From GCA-002722245 sp038154685 (GTDB taxonomy: Bacteria; Bacteroidota; Bacteroidia; Flavobacteriales_C; GCA-002722245), in the NCBI GenBank assembly GCA_038154685.1, contig JAYPYW010000001.1, positions 58,707-122,706 of the forward strand: DNA of 64,000 bases, written 5' to 3'. The first letter of the stretch is position 1, and every line of letters starts with the position of its first letter. Shown one piece after another: positions 26,857 through 35,792 of the stretch. The position numbers were made by a program, and so were the translations under genes. A model generated the notes under the pieces. It saw nothing but the letters and a program-made list of their open reading frames with translations. It was not told where the DNA came from and searched no databases.

Positions 26857-28320
26857 TTATAGTCCTCCTAAAACTGAACTGAAGTAGTCTTGGAAGGATG
26901 TACTTCTTTTTAATTGTTTTCTATCTAACAATGAGAACTCAGCTAAAGCAGTAAGCAAAAATTCTTTTAAAACTGCTTGTTCTGATTTATCCGAAGTTAA
27001 CTTGTTAGTTTTTTCTTCTAATCCAGAAACAGTATCTAAACCAGACTCATATTCAGCTTGAGGCATTTCATTTAGCAAGTCTAATTTCTGACCACTCTCA
27101 AACCAACTTGTAATTGCCATGTATTGCTCTTTTAAATCTTGGGGAGCACGCTTTTGACTTAAGTGATGAATGTTTTGGAAGTATTCAGGAGCAATAGATC
27201 TAATTGCTTGTCCAATTAATCTTCTGGCCACATTTGGAGCGCCTTCTTGCTCTCCTTCATAAACCATTTCAATCTTACCAATGATTGCTGGAATAGTAGC
27301 CGTTAAATCACCTATTCTTGCAATTCCTTTTTCATCTCCATTAATCAGCATTCTACGCTCAACAGCACTTAAAACATTTTCGTAAGCAGATATTGGTAAA
27401 CGAGCTGAAACACCACTCTTAGCATCAATAAACTCACTCTCTCGAGCTTCTATTGCTATTTGTTCTATCAGTTTTTCAATCACTTCAGGAACAACAATAT
27501 TCTCTTGTCCTCTTTGTTTTGAAACTTCTTGCTTGGTAATGATTCTTCCTATTTCATTTGATTCAGGATAATGCGTGTAAATCTGACTCTGAATTCTGTC
27601 TTTTAAAGGAGTAATAATAGATCCCCTATTTGTATAATCCTCAGGGTTAGAAGTAAATATAAACTGAACATCCATTGGGATTCTTAATTTATAACCTCTG
27701 ATTTGTAAATCACCTTCTTGCAATAGATTAAACAAGGCAACCTGAATTCGAGGTTGTAAATCTGGCAATTCATTGATCACAAATAAACCTCTGTTGGACC
27801 TTGGAATTATCCCGTAATTAATTACTTCTTCGCTAGAAAGGCTCAACTTTAGGTTAGCCGCCTTAATTGGATCTACATCTCCAATTAAATCTGCAATATT
27901 TACATCAGGAGTGGCTAATTTTTCAGCGTACCTGCCTGATCTATGCAACCAATCTATAGGTGTTTCGTCACCCATTTCAGCCACCTTACCCTTTGAAGCT
28001 GTGGTAATTGGATGTAAAGGATCTTCATTTAACTCTGACCCTTCAATTATAGGAATATATTCATCTAATAATTGAATTAATAACCTAGCCATTTTAGACT
28101 TTCCCTGACCTCTTAAACCTAAAAAGTTAATACTATGACCAGCTAAAACAGCCCTTTCCAATTCAGGAATAACAGTATCGTCATATCCAATTATGTTTTC
28201 AAAAACCTTTTCACCAGATCGAAGCTTTTGAGCTAAATTATCTCTTAACTCCTCCGTTACGGTTTTAAATTGGTATCCTGCAGCTTTTAAAGCTCCTAAT
28301 GTTTTGATTGAAGTATCCAT
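26857..28320 (-). CDS. MoxR/Mg-chelatase-I-like AAA+ ATPase
   Basis: A 487-residue AAA+ protein. Walker A is GLRGQGKSKMAR (about residues 70-81). The Walker B position reads LFVINELPDLQPRIQ, with Asn in place of the usual Asp; I recall the NE form as common in this subfamily. Sensor 1 is in IFTSNPEDYTNRGSIITPLKDRI. These ATPases pair with VWA-domain proteins as metal chelatases or chaperones, remodelling a target complex. The upstream VWA gene overlaps it by one base (TAATG), supporting a functional pair. The substrate is not known. Confidence 0.87.
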   Translation of the reverse strand: MDTSIKTLGALKAAGYQFKTVTEELRDNLAQKLRSGEKVFENIIGYDDTVIPELERAVLAGHSINFLGLRGQGKSKMARLLIQLLDEYIPIIEGSELNEDPLHPITTASKGKVAEMGDETPIDWLHRSGRYAEKLATPDVNIADLIGDVDPIKAANLKLSLSSEEVINYGIIPRSNRGLFVINELPDLQPRIQVALFNLLQEGDLQIRGYKLRIPMDVQFIFTSNPEDYTNRGSIITPLKDRIQSQIYTHYPESNEIGRIITKQEVSKQRGQENIVVPEVIEKLIEQIAIEARESEFIDAKSGVSARLPISAYENVLSAVERRMLINGDEKGIARIGDLTATIPAIIGKIEMVYEGEQEGAPNVARRLIGQAIRSIAPEYFQNIHHLSQKRAPQDLKEQYMAITSWFESGQKLDLLNEMPQAEYESGLDTVSGLEEKTNKLTSDKSEQAVLKEFLLTALAEFSLLDRKQLKRSTSFQDYFSSVLGGL

Positions 28321-29414
28321 TATCTTCTCTTTTTATTTCTTTCGTAATCGGCAAAAATAAAGTTGCCTAATCCCTCTAAGCTGGCGTAAAATGCCTTTCC
28401 TCTATTAGTCTCGGTGAATTGCTCCACAAATTCCTGTAAATAAGGATCTTGAGCAATCATGAATGTGGTAACAGGAATTTTCAGCTTCCTACATTGAGCC
28501 GCCAAATTGATCGTTTTCCTTAACACTTTTGGGTCCTGCCCCATACTGTTTTTATAATACGTTCCATCCGCATTTTTTAGGCATGTTGGCTTCCCATCAG
28601 TAATCATGAAAATCTGTTTATTTCCAGCTTTCCGCTTCCTTAATAAGTCCATTGCCAATTCCAAACCAGCTACGGTATTTGTATGATAAGGCCCAACCTG
28701 TAAATAGGGTAAATCCTTAATTTGAATTTGCCAGGCGTCATTTCCAAAAACAATCACATCTAAATTATCCTTCGGATATTTAGTCCTGATTAATTCAGCT
28801 AAAGCCATAGCCACTTTTTTTGCGGGCGTAATTCGGTCTTCACCGTAAAGTATCATCGAATGGGAGATATCAATCATCAAAACGGTACTCATGCTGCTTT
28901 TATGTTCATTTTCATAAACAACAAGGTCTTCATTTTGAAGATCAAAATCATCAATACCACCCCTTATTTGGGCATTTTTTATACTCGTTTGAAAATCGAT
29001 TTGCTGCAAAGAATCTCCATATTGATATGGCCTTTGATCGGGCGTAAACTCATCCCCTTTTCCAATCTTACTGGAACGATGATTTCCACCGGTATCCTTC
29101 TTTAGTTTCCCAAAAATTTGATCAAGTGATCTCTTTCGGATTAATTGCTCGGCTTTACCTGTTAATTTCTGACTTTTCCCTTGAGTGGAACTAGATAAAT
29201 ATCCGTTTTTTTCAAGGTCGTTTCTAAAATCTTCCAGCGTATAATCAGGAGTTGTTAATTTATGCTCCTGATCAATCATTTCCATCCATCTGAAGGTTTC
29301 TTCAACATCCCCAGAAGTATGCACCATAATCTCTAAAAAAAGCTCTAACAACTTCTCAAATGGTGAACGATTATCTTCTGGTTCTATGTATTTTTCAAAT
29401 CGATGTCCAAGCAT
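28320..29414 (-). CDS. VWA-domain protein, partner of the MoxR-like ATPase
   Basis: A 364-residue protein with a C-terminal von Willebrand A domain. The MIDAS motif DISHS lies at about residues 180-184 (VLMIDISHSM), with the Thr in HTNTVAGL and the Asp in ITDGKPTC. The N-terminal half is helical and includes an RPYQYGDSLQQIDFQTS segment of the BatA/chelatase-D kind. It has no signal peptide. It is the first gene of the two-gene operon and likely presents clients to the ATPase. Confidence 0.87.
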   Translation of the reverse strand: MLGHRFEKYIEPEDNRSPFEKLLELFLEIMVHTSGDVEETFRWMEMIDQEHKLTTPDYTLEDFRNDLEKNGYLSSSTQGKSQKLTGKAEQLIRKRSLDQIFGKLKKDTGGNHRSSKIGKGDEFTPDQRPYQYGDSLQQIDFQTSIKNAQIRGGIDDFDLQNEDLVVYENEHKSSMSTVLMIDISHSMILYGEDRITPAKKVAMALAELIRTKYPKDNLDVIVFGNDAWQIQIKDLPYLQVGPYHTNTVAGLELAMDLLRKRKAGNKQIFMITDGKPTCLKNADGTYYKNSMGQDPKVLRKTINLAAQCRKLKIPVTTFMIAQDPYLQEFVEQFTETNRGKAFYASLEGLGNFIFADYERNKKRR

Positions 29415-29478
29415 AGTTTTAAGTTAACGAATTAACTCACTTGGATGCTGGATTTAACTTAATTTATGTTGATATGAT

Positions 29479-29515
29479 GTTTGAGTGACATGATGGCTTT
29501 AAATACTCAAACGTA
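29479..29515 (-). promoter_or_regulatory. Inverted repeat with a -7-like element upstream of the VWA gene
   Basis: GTTTGAGT (29479-29486) and ACTCAAAC (29505-29512) form an 8-bp inverted repeat. On the minus strand TACGTTTG (29515-29508) matches TAnnTTTG and overlaps one arm. No good -33 box was seen. Confidence 0.3.
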
Positions 29516-29570
29516 CAATACTATCTGATAAAATAACACCGTACAATTAAGTTAGGAAACAGGATAACAG

Positions 29571-30347
29571 TTATGTTAAAGCGTAAGCATTTATTTCATT
29601 ATTAATACCAGACCATAAATCAAACCTAGCATTTAATGATAATTTTGCTACCTCTTCTGATTCTTCCCATTTCTGATCACTTTCACCGCATAACTCTGAA
29701 ATCATTTTCAAAGCAAGAGGACCGTGATCATCGCCATCCAACTCAATATGTCGCTCTAAATAATACCTAAGCTTTTTGTATTGATTGTTTTCAGGATCAA
29801 CTGATTTGACAATCGATAAAAACATCTCTGGAATAACATCCTCTCTTCCAAATGTAAATGAAGAAGCTACTTTATGAGCAGAATTGCTATTGATAATCTT
29901 AAAAGTATTAAGAACAAACGCTTTAGTTTGATCAGCTATTTTTAAGTTTTTTAAAGCATCTTCAATAGATCCACCCTTTTGCAAATTATAAACAAAAGTT
30001 ACAATTGGTTGCGTATCTGCCCCTATTTCATTCATCGCATCTAAATACATTTCAAAATGACTTCTTGGATTTCCATCAATGTCTAAGTCAGACTCTTCCC
30101 CAAGAACGATTTCGTTTATAAATCTTGATGTCAATGAATTATCAACGGGTAGCCATGGAATTTCAACACAAGTCAATCTCTTTTGCAAACATTTTAAAAG
30201 ACTCATAAAATCCCAAACCGCAAAGACATGATTTTTCATAAAAACCTTAATGTCTTCAATAGATTTTAGATTATTATAGAAATCATGCTCAGAAAGCTTT
30301 TTCTGATAAACTTCAATAGAACTCTCTAACTTTTGAATCTTATCCAT
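29571..30347 (-). CDS. DUF3050 family protein (heme-oxygenase-like fold)
   Basis: A 258-residue helical protein. The N-terminal MKNHVFAVWDFMSLLKCLQKRL and IPWLPVD mark DUF3050, a family placed in the heme-oxygenase-like superfamily. Carboxylate and His residues sit where heme-oxygenase-like diiron enzymes bind metal: FGREDVIPEMF, then YYLERHIELDGDDHG. A diiron oxidase/oxygenase role is therefore possible, but that is inference. It is the last gene of a long operon, 38 bases after DUF2490. Function unknown. Confidence 0.82.
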   Translation of the reverse strand: MDKIQKLESSIEVYQKKLSEHDFYNNLKSIEDIKVFMKNHVFAVWDFMSLLKCLQKRLTCVEIPWLPVDNSLTSRFINEIVLGEESDLDIDGNPRSHFEMYLDAMNEIGADTQPIVTFVYNLQKGGSIEDALKNLKIADQTKAFVLNTFKIINSNSAHKVASSFTFGREDVIPEMFLSIVKSVDPENNQYKKLRYYLERHIELDGDDHGPLALKMISELCGESDQKWEESEEVAKLSLNARFDLWSGINNEINAYALT

Positions 30348-30385
30348 AGTGCAAAAATAGACACTTTTGATACTACAAACAACTA

Positions 30386-31045
30386 CTAAAACTTCGCAAA
30401 CAAAAACACATTAAATTGGTCTCTATTGATGGCTGACATGAATTGGTTCATGTACCCCATTTCCATTTTTAGTTTTGGATTAATTTGGTAACCTAATCCT
30501 CCGTATAATCTATTTCTGTCGAATGCTGTTTCCTTTTCAACATCCATAAATAACTCTGTGTAACTAGAAAGGTAAACGGCTCCTGGATCCAATGTTGTTT
30601 TGTTTAATGGCACTCTTAAATTTAGGAAATACCTCAAACGCATTTTGAAATTATCTTCGATAAATCTTTGCTCAAATCTGTAACGATGCCCCCAGAAAAA
30701 TCTTCCTGCAGATTGCTTGGAAACAAATTGCTGATAAATCCTATGCTCATTTACTCTGAACTTTTCTCCGAAAGCATCATAATTTTCGCTTCCAATGTAT
30801 CCGTAACCTAAAAGCAAATTATTATTTCCTTCGGTTAAATTATAACCAATTCCTGTTCTTAATAACAATTGCTCCAAATCACCAATCGCGTTATAATTAC
30901 GATATTGAACTTCGTGGTGTAGATTAAACTTATCGTTTAACTTTTTACTACCAATGTAAATTAACCAATTTCCAAAATCACTGTCCTGAGCCGAAGCTCC
31001 AAAAGTGAAAACTGATAATAACGTTAATGCTAATGACTTTCTCAT
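30386..31045 (-). CDS. DUF2490 outer-membrane protein
   Basis: A 219-residue protein with a signal peptide ending GASAQ and alternating beta strands throughout (KFNLHHEVQYRNYN, LLLGYGYI, GRFFWGHRYRFEQRF), ending in Phe as outer-membrane barrels do. It matches the DUF2490 family of predicted outer-membrane proteins with no known role. Its ATG overlaps the end of bioD (ATGA), so the two are translationally coupled despite the unlike functions. Confidence 0.87.
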   Translation of the reverse strand: MRKSLALTLLSVFTFGASAQDSDFGNWLIYIGSKKLNDKFNLHHEVQYRNYNAIGDLEQLLLRTGIGYNLTEGNNNLLLGYGYIGSENYDAFGEKFRVNEHRIYQQFVSKQSAGRFFWGHRYRFEQRFIEDNFKMRLRYFLNLRVPLNKTTLDPGAVYLSSYTELFMDVEKETAFDRNRLYGGLGYQINPKLKMEMGYMNQFMSAINRDQFNVFLFAKF

Positions 31046-31677
31046 AGTAAATTCAATTTATTTAAGTTCTGCTTTAATTGTTCGGCGTATTTCTTCACCA
31101 TTGCTTTATCAACCTTAGGCTCTTCTTCTACCTCTAATAAAACTGGTAATTGAGTGTAGTTTAGGATATATTCTTTACCTGACTCGTTTTTTGGTCCATT
31201 AAAAACCCATCCTAACATTGATATTTCATATTGTTTTAATATCTCGTAAGTCATTAAAGAGTGATTAATGCTTCCTAAATAATTTCTAGATACTAAAACA
31301 ACCGGCACGTTTAACTTTTTAATCAAATTTGTTAAGTGTTCCTTTTCGTTTAAAGGAACTAACAAACCTCCTGCCCCCTCAATAACCAAAGGGTTTTCAG
31401 TTTCCGGTAATATAATTTTATCTAAATCTATTTTTATATTATCTAACTCTGCTGAAGTATGCGGCGAAAGCGGATTATTTAGTCTATAAACCTCATTATG
31501 AAATGTCCCACTGGTGTCCGTCCACTCTTGAACTTTATGGGTGTCTGTATAATGTAAATCTCCAGATTGAATTGGCTTTAGGTAATCCGACTGAAAAGCC
31601 TCCACGAAGATGGCTGAAATAACCGTTTTACCTACTTCTGTCCCAATCCCAGTTATAAATATCTGCTTGTTTTTCAT
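31042..31677 (-). CDS. bioD: Dethiobiotin synthase BioD
   Basis: A 211-residue P-loop enzyme that closes the ureido ring of dethiobiotin from 7,8-diaminopelargonic acid, CO2 and ATP in biotin synthesis. Walker A is GIGTEVGKT (about residues 10-18); KPIQSG and VIEGAGGLLVPL are the conserved substrate and phosphate motifs. No other biotin gene (bioA, bioB, bioF) is nearby; it sits between a DUF6671-like gene and DUF2490 in a mixed operon. Confidence 0.95.
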   Translation of the reverse strand: MKNKQIFITGIGTEVGKTVISAIFVEAFQSDYLKPIQSGDLHYTDTHKVQEWTDTSGTFHNEVYRLNNPLSPHTSAELDNIKIDLDKIILPETENPLVIEGAGGLLVPLNEKEHLTNLIKKLNVPVVLVSRNYLGSINHSLMTYEILKQYEISMLGWVFNGPKNESGKEYILNYTQLPVLLEVEEEPKVDKAMVKKYAEQLKQNLNKLNLL

Positions 31678-31681
31678 TTTC

Positions 31682-32506
31682 TTATGGATTACAAATCTGA
31701 CAATATTGTGGATCTAAATATTTTTGCTGGTGAACTGCTTCAACAATCTCCTCCTCTCCACAATGATCACAAACTTTACCATGATTTTTAGGATAGTTTG
31801 AAGGGAAGTTACAAACCTCACAAGGCAATCCAGGAATTGATTTTTTAACTGTAAAACCGGCTTTACCGCAGTTTGGACAATTTGATTGAAGCGCCGCTAC
31901 CAAATTCTCTGCAGCCTTGGCAATATTTTTCATCCTTAAAGGATTATTCATGGCCCTTACATCTGTTTCTAACGTAATCTTCCCATAATTCTGTAAGGTC
32001 TGACTAACCTCTTCTTGCGACGAAACTCCTTTTAAAATAACCTTTTGATCTTCATATGATTTTACGATGAACTTTGCTGGTTCGAAACGATTAAAAAACC
32101 TTTCCAGCTCTTCTGCTGAAGAAATTTCCTGACTAATAAAATTGGTTTCGGTTGTTCCATTTTTCGCATAAACGAACTCGCTGTTGGATTTATCAACAAA
32201 CACCAACCATTCCTCATTATAAGGCAAGTAAACACTATCTGGATGATTTCCGAATGAACCTTCACTAGCTATAGCATAATCGTATTCAGGATTTAATTTC
32301 AATCCAGACTTACATTTATCTAAAACTGTTTCCTTAGATGATTTTTCTCGCTTAATCTCTCCTGAGAACATCCCGAACTGGTCGGTATCAAAACCTGAAA
32401 CAACATCAATGTTAGCGTTAAAAGCTGCTTTAAAAACGGGAGCTATTGCCTCCTCTTTTCCATGCTTTGTAACTAATAATATGTTCTTACCAGAAAGATT
32501 AATCAT
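31682..32506 (-). CDS. DUF6671-like zinc-ribbon protein
   Basis: A 274-residue cytoplasmic protein. The N-terminal domain begins LLVTKHGKEEAIAPVFKAAF and contains YAIASEGSFGNHP. The C-terminus holds four CxxC knuckles (CPNC, CEVC, CDHC, CQIC) in the last 65 residues, likely two zinc ribbons. The pattern agrees with DUF6671 as I recall it, a family with no known function. It overlaps the small membrane-protein gene by 8 bases and ends 4 bases before bioD. Confidence 0.7.
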   Translation of the reverse strand: MINLSGKNILLVTKHGKEEAIAPVFKAAFNANIDVVSGFDTDQFGMFSGEIKREKSSKETVLDKCKSGLKLNPEYDYAIASEGSFGNHPDSVYLPYNEEWLVFVDKSNSEFVYAKNGTTETNFISQEISSAEELERFFNRFEPAKFIVKSYEDQKVILKGVSSQEEVSQTLQNYGKITLETDVRAMNNPLRMKNIAKAAENLVAALQSNCPNCGKAGFTVKKSIPGLPCEVCNFPSNYPKNHGKVCDHCGEEEIVEAVHQQKYLDPQYCQICNP

Positions 32507-32681
32507 TTTCCGTTGGTTCTATCTCAGAGGGTAATCTCGAAGAAATAGCTTTTAAAATAGTTACTAAAAAAAACACCAATAGTACCTTGAAGAAGGTTAA
32601 AAACGATTCGTCTCCTGTTTCATTAAACAGATACAAGAAAACGTTTAAAACAACTATTTGTACTATTAATGCAATTTTCAT
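32499..32681 (-). CDS. 60-residue two-helix membrane protein
   Basis: Two hydrophobic segments (IALIVQIVVLNVFLYLF and FFKVLLVFFLVTILKAI) with an acidic loop and an acidic C-terminus (SEIEPTEND). It overlaps the dihydroorotase gene end by 4 bases and the next gene by 8 bases. This tight packing argues that it is translated. No family recognised. Confidence 0.7.
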   Translation of the reverse strand: MKIALIVQIVVLNVFLYLFNETGDESFLTFFKVLLVFFLVTILKAISSRLPSEIEPTEND

Positions 32682-34033
32682 GATCGATCCTTTTCAAACA
32701 TTAATCGCTTGCTATTCTTTCCTTGAATTTCAAACTCATTTTCAGCATCGTATACCTTAGTTCCGTTCACCCAAGTCCCTAGAATTCTAGATTTAAAATC
32801 ATATCCTAAGAAAGGTGACCAACCACATTTATACAGGATGTTCTTAGCGGTAACTGTATAGTTGTCCGAAAGATCTACTAAAACAGCATCAGCGTATAAA
32901 CCTTCTTTTAAATAACCTCTTTCGGTTATTCTGTATGCTTCAGAAACATTAGCACTTGTTAATTTCACAATCCCAGGCAAGGTTAGTTTACCTTGATGGT
33001 AAAGCTCCAATACACTTAGCAAAGCATGTTGAACCAAAGGTCCTCCCGACATACTTTTAGTGTAATCTCCCATCTTCTCATTTAATCCATGAGGGGCATG
33101 ATCGGTAGCAATGAAATCAATTCTTCCATTCTTCAACCCTTCTATTAATCCTTCCTTATTGTGCTTTGCTTTAACCGCTGGATTCCACTTAATTAACGGC
33201 CCCCAAGTATCATAATCATCTGCAGTAAAATGTAAATGATGCGCACAGGCTTCGGCGGTTATTCTTTTATTTCTGACATTCATTTCGTCTGAAAAAAGAT
33301 CTAATTCAGCAGCTGTTGAAACATGGTAAATATGTAAACGAGTATTGTGTCGCTTAGCTATTTCAACAACTTGCTCTGTTGCTTGGTAACAAGCCTCTTC
33401 TGATCTAATCTCGGGGTGAAACCTAAAAGGAATATCATTCCCGTATTTTTCATGATACTTCTTAAAATTTGCAGCAATCGTATCATCGTTTTCACAATGC
33501 AATGCCACCAAAGTTTCTGTTCTGGAGAATAATTTATCTAAATACTCAGGATAATTAGCTAAAATTCCTTTTTCATCAGAAAAATACAATCCATCATCTG
33601 TAATCCCAGGAACTTTGGTGTTATCCACTTTAAGTGCTTCCTCAAGATTGTTATTATTAATCCCCATGAAGAAGGAGTAATTAATGAAAGATTTCTTTTC
33701 GGCTGCTGTGTATTTTTCTTCCATCAAATCTATAGTAAGTGTTGCCGGATTAGTATTAGGCATATCCATAAAAGTGGTAATACCTCCAGCTGCAGCTGCG
33801 AAAGATTCGGAAGAAATATCAGCTTTATGACTAAAACCTGGATCTCTAAAATGAACCTGATCATCAATCATTCCAGGTAACAAATATTTTCCTTCTCCAT
33901 CTACTTCGTCAAAATTTCCATCTACCGAAATGTTCGATCCAATTTTAGCTACCTTCTCGTCCTCAAAAAGTACGTCCGTAACAGTAATACCTTTGTGAGA
34001 AACAAGGCTGATATTTTTGAATAATGTTTTCAT
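32678..34033 (-). CDS. Dihydroorotase-family amidohydrolase
   Basis: A 451-residue amidohydrolase that fits dihydroorotase, the third step of UMP synthesis. PGMIDDQVHFRDPG (about residues 52-65), GGITTFMDMPNTNP, ITAEACAHHLHFT and FIATDHAPH are the metal-site and substrate motifs. The usual H-x-H of the first metal motif reads Q-V-H, a variant I recall as common in Bacteroidota dihydroorotases. It starts immediately after the Sua5 stop. Pyrimidine role is the most likely; a related hydantoinase-type role is not excluded. Confidence 0.85.
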   Translation of the reverse strand: MKTLFKNISLVSHKGITVTDVLFEDEKVAKIGSNISVDGNFDEVDGEGKYLLPGMIDDQVHFRDPGFSHKADISSESFAAAAGGITTFMDMPNTNPATLTIDLMEEKYTAAEKKSFINYSFFMGINNNNLEEALKVDNTKVPGITDDGLYFSDEKGILANYPEYLDKLFSRTETLVALHCENDDTIAANFKKYHEKYGNDIPFRFHPEIRSEEACYQATEQVVEIAKRHNTRLHIYHVSTAAELDLFSDEMNVRNKRITAEACAHHLHFTADDYDTWGPLIKWNPAVKAKHNKEGLIEGLKNGRIDFIATDHAPHGLNEKMGDYTKSMSGGPLVQHALLSVLELYHQGKLTLPGIVKLTSANVSEAYRITERGYLKEGLYADAVLVDLSDNYTVTAKNILYKCGWSPFLGYDFKSRILGTWVNGTKVYDAENEFEIQGKNSKRLMFEKDRS

Positions 34034-34975
34034 TTAAAAGTTTTGTGCGCGTGATAATTTATCATGAATTGCCTTTCCAATTCCTTCATCGGGAACCTCC
34101 TCAGCCACAATAAGACCAAAATCCATATTGTCTAATTCATGTAATGTTTCATATAGTTTTTCTGCTGCTTCCCTTAATCCATTTTCTTTGGTTAAATAAA
34201 CAATATGATCCACCAAATGGGTATCATATTCTTTATCAGAAAATTGAATGAAAGCGGTTTTTGTAACAGCATGGTCTATAAACACCTTTTCCGGGTCGTT
34301 AGTGTAAATTAAATGCGTTCGCGGAGAATAGTGTTTTTTCTCCTGACCAGGCATTATAATTTTTTCACTGTTGTATTCTGTAACAGCTTGATTTAAGCAA
34401 TTAGCAATTTGTTCACCAGTAATTAATCCGTGACGATAAATAATCGCCGTATCTCCTTCAAAACCAACAATGGTTGATTCAATTCCTTCGGAGCACTGAC
34501 CACCATCGATAACTGGAAAGTCATCTCCAAAAGCTTGCTTAACATGTTCTGCCTTTGTTGGGCTGATTGCCTTGTACTTATTAGCACTTGGAGCAGCCAA
34601 AGGATAATCCAATTGCTCTAATAACTCCAAGGTTAATTTATGATCAGGCATTCTAATGGCCACGGTATCTTTATTCCCAGTGGTAACATCAGGAACAGAT
34701 TGCTTTTTAGGAAGAACAATAGTTAAAGGACCTGGCCAAAATTCCTGAGCCAATTGAAAAGCTTCGTTAGGAATATTCTTAGCCAAACTGTATATATCAC
34801 CTAAATCAGATACATGAACAATTAAAGGGTTGTATAAAGGACGTTGTTTAGCCTTGAAAATTTTAGTTACCGCCTCCCTATCTAAAGCGTTAGCTGCTAA
34901 ACCATAAACGGTTTCTGTAGGTATCCCCACTAAACCTCCTTCGTCTAATATTTCCTTTGCCTTTGCTAAATTCAT
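34034..34975 (-). CDS. L-threonylcarbamoyladenylate synthase (Sua5/YrdC)
   Basis: A 313-residue Sua5-type enzyme that makes threonylcarbamoyl-AMP for the t6A37 modification of ANN-decoding tRNAs. The YrdC domain (1-185) shows GIPTETVYGLAANA, KQRPLYNPLIVHV, FWPGPLTIVLP and PSANKYKAISPT. The C-terminal Sua5 domain begins after the PGQEKKHYSPRT linker. First gene of the seven-gene operon that runs to DUF3050. Confidence 0.93.
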   Translation of the reverse strand: MNLAKAKEILDEGGLVGIPTETVYGLAANALDREAVTKIFKAKQRPLYNPLIVHVSDLGDIYSLAKNIPNEAFQLAQEFWPGPLTIVLPKKQSVPDVTTGNKDTVAIRMPDHKLTLELLEQLDYPLAAPSANKYKAISPTKAEHVKQAFGDDFPVIDGGQCSEGIESTIVGFEGDTAIIYRHGLITGEQIANCLNQAVTEYNSEKIIMPGQEKKHYSPRTHLIYTNDPEKVFIDHAVTKTAFIQFSDKEYDTHLVDHIVYLTKENGLREAAEKLYETLHELDNMDFGLIVAEEVPDEGIGKAIHDKLSRAQNF

Positions 34976-35063
34976 TCTGCTAAGAATTCCTGCAAATATC
35001 CCAAGAAAGGTTCATAAGTAAAAATTTAAATAATTGATGTTTATTATAACTTGATAGTAATGA

Positions 35064-35098
35064 CAAAAAAAGCCGTGCATATTGGGGGAATGCACGGC
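35064..35098 (-). terminator. Terminator of the glutathione peroxidase gene
   Basis: GCCGTGCAT (35072-35080) pairs with ATGCACGGC (35090-35098) around a 9-base loop. On the minus strand a seven-T run follows. Confidence 0.85.
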
Positions 35099-35146
35099 AA
35101 CAACTAAAAGGGGCCTGAATTTTAAACAAGCCGTCGTATGAAGATT

Positions 35147-35662
35147 TTACTTAATCAAACTCAATATTTTTTCGTCCATTGGATTTACTGAACTTTCAAA
35201 ATGAGCAATCATTTTTCCGTTCTCATCAACTAAAAACTTATTAAAGTTCCAACTAACCTTAGCGTCTAAAACACCATTCTTTTCTTTTTGTGTTAACCAC
35301 TGGTATAATGGATGTTGATCTTTTCCTTTAACATCCGCTTTCTCTAACATCGTGAAAGTAACTCCATAGTTTTTCTGACAAAATTCCGCGATCTTTTCAT
35401 TTGATCCTGGTTCCTGACCCATAAATTGGTTGCAAGGCATTCCAACTACTTCTACCTTATCACTGTGTTGATCATATAACTTCTGTAAGTCAGCATACTG
35501 TTTCGTGAAACCACATTTAGACGCAGTATTTACAATTAAAACTTTCTTTCCTTTAAACTTTTCAAGGGTTAAATCTTCCCCAGAAAGACTCTTTAATTTA
35601 ATATCTAATATCGAAGTTGCATTCATAACTAACATGCTCATTAAGATGATGATGGCTTTCAT
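35147..35662 (-). CDS. Glutathione peroxidase-type thiol peroxidase (Cys form), exported
   Basis: The ATG at 35662 gives 171 residues with a signal-like start (MKAIIILMSMLVMNAT); the frame is open to 35719, but that adds residues before the signal. The catalytic triad is Cys (NTASKCGFT), Gln (PCNQF) and Trp (VSWNFNKF), with Cys replacing selenocysteine. Bacterial members usually use thioredoxin rather than glutathione. Likely periplasmic peroxide or lipid-peroxide defence. Divergent from the arsenate-reductase-like gene with a 130-base shared control region. Confidence 0.9.
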   Translation of the reverse strand: MKAIIILMSMLVMNATSILDIKLKSLSGEDLTLEKFKGKKVLIVNTASKCGFTKQYADLQKLYDQHSDKVEVVGMPCNQFMGQEPGSNEKIAEFCQKNYGVTFTMLEKADVKGKDQHPLYQWLTQKEKNGVLDAKVSWNFNKFLVDENGKMIAHFESSVNPMDEKILSLIK

Positions 35663-35743
35663 ATTATTGTTTTTCCAAGAGACGATACTGACTTTAAAAA
35701 TGTGGTACACCAAAAACATTTAATCTTTATTTTACATGAATTG

Positions 35744-35779
35744 TTTGCCCACCCAAAGGCTTCATCGTAATATTGCGAT
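35744..35779 (+). promoter_or_regulatory. Promoter with overlapping near-palindromic operator
   Basis: TTTG (35744-35747), 20-base spacer, TAATATTG (35768-35775, one mismatch to TAnnTTTG). ATCGTAAT-ATTGCGAT (35764-35779) is palindromic at 7 of 8 positions and covers the -7 box. The ATG at 35793 lies just downstream. This resembles the layout of ArsR/SmtB-type operators; the identity of the repressor is inference. Confidence 0.5.
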
Positions 35780-35792
35780 ATATTTTTTTACC

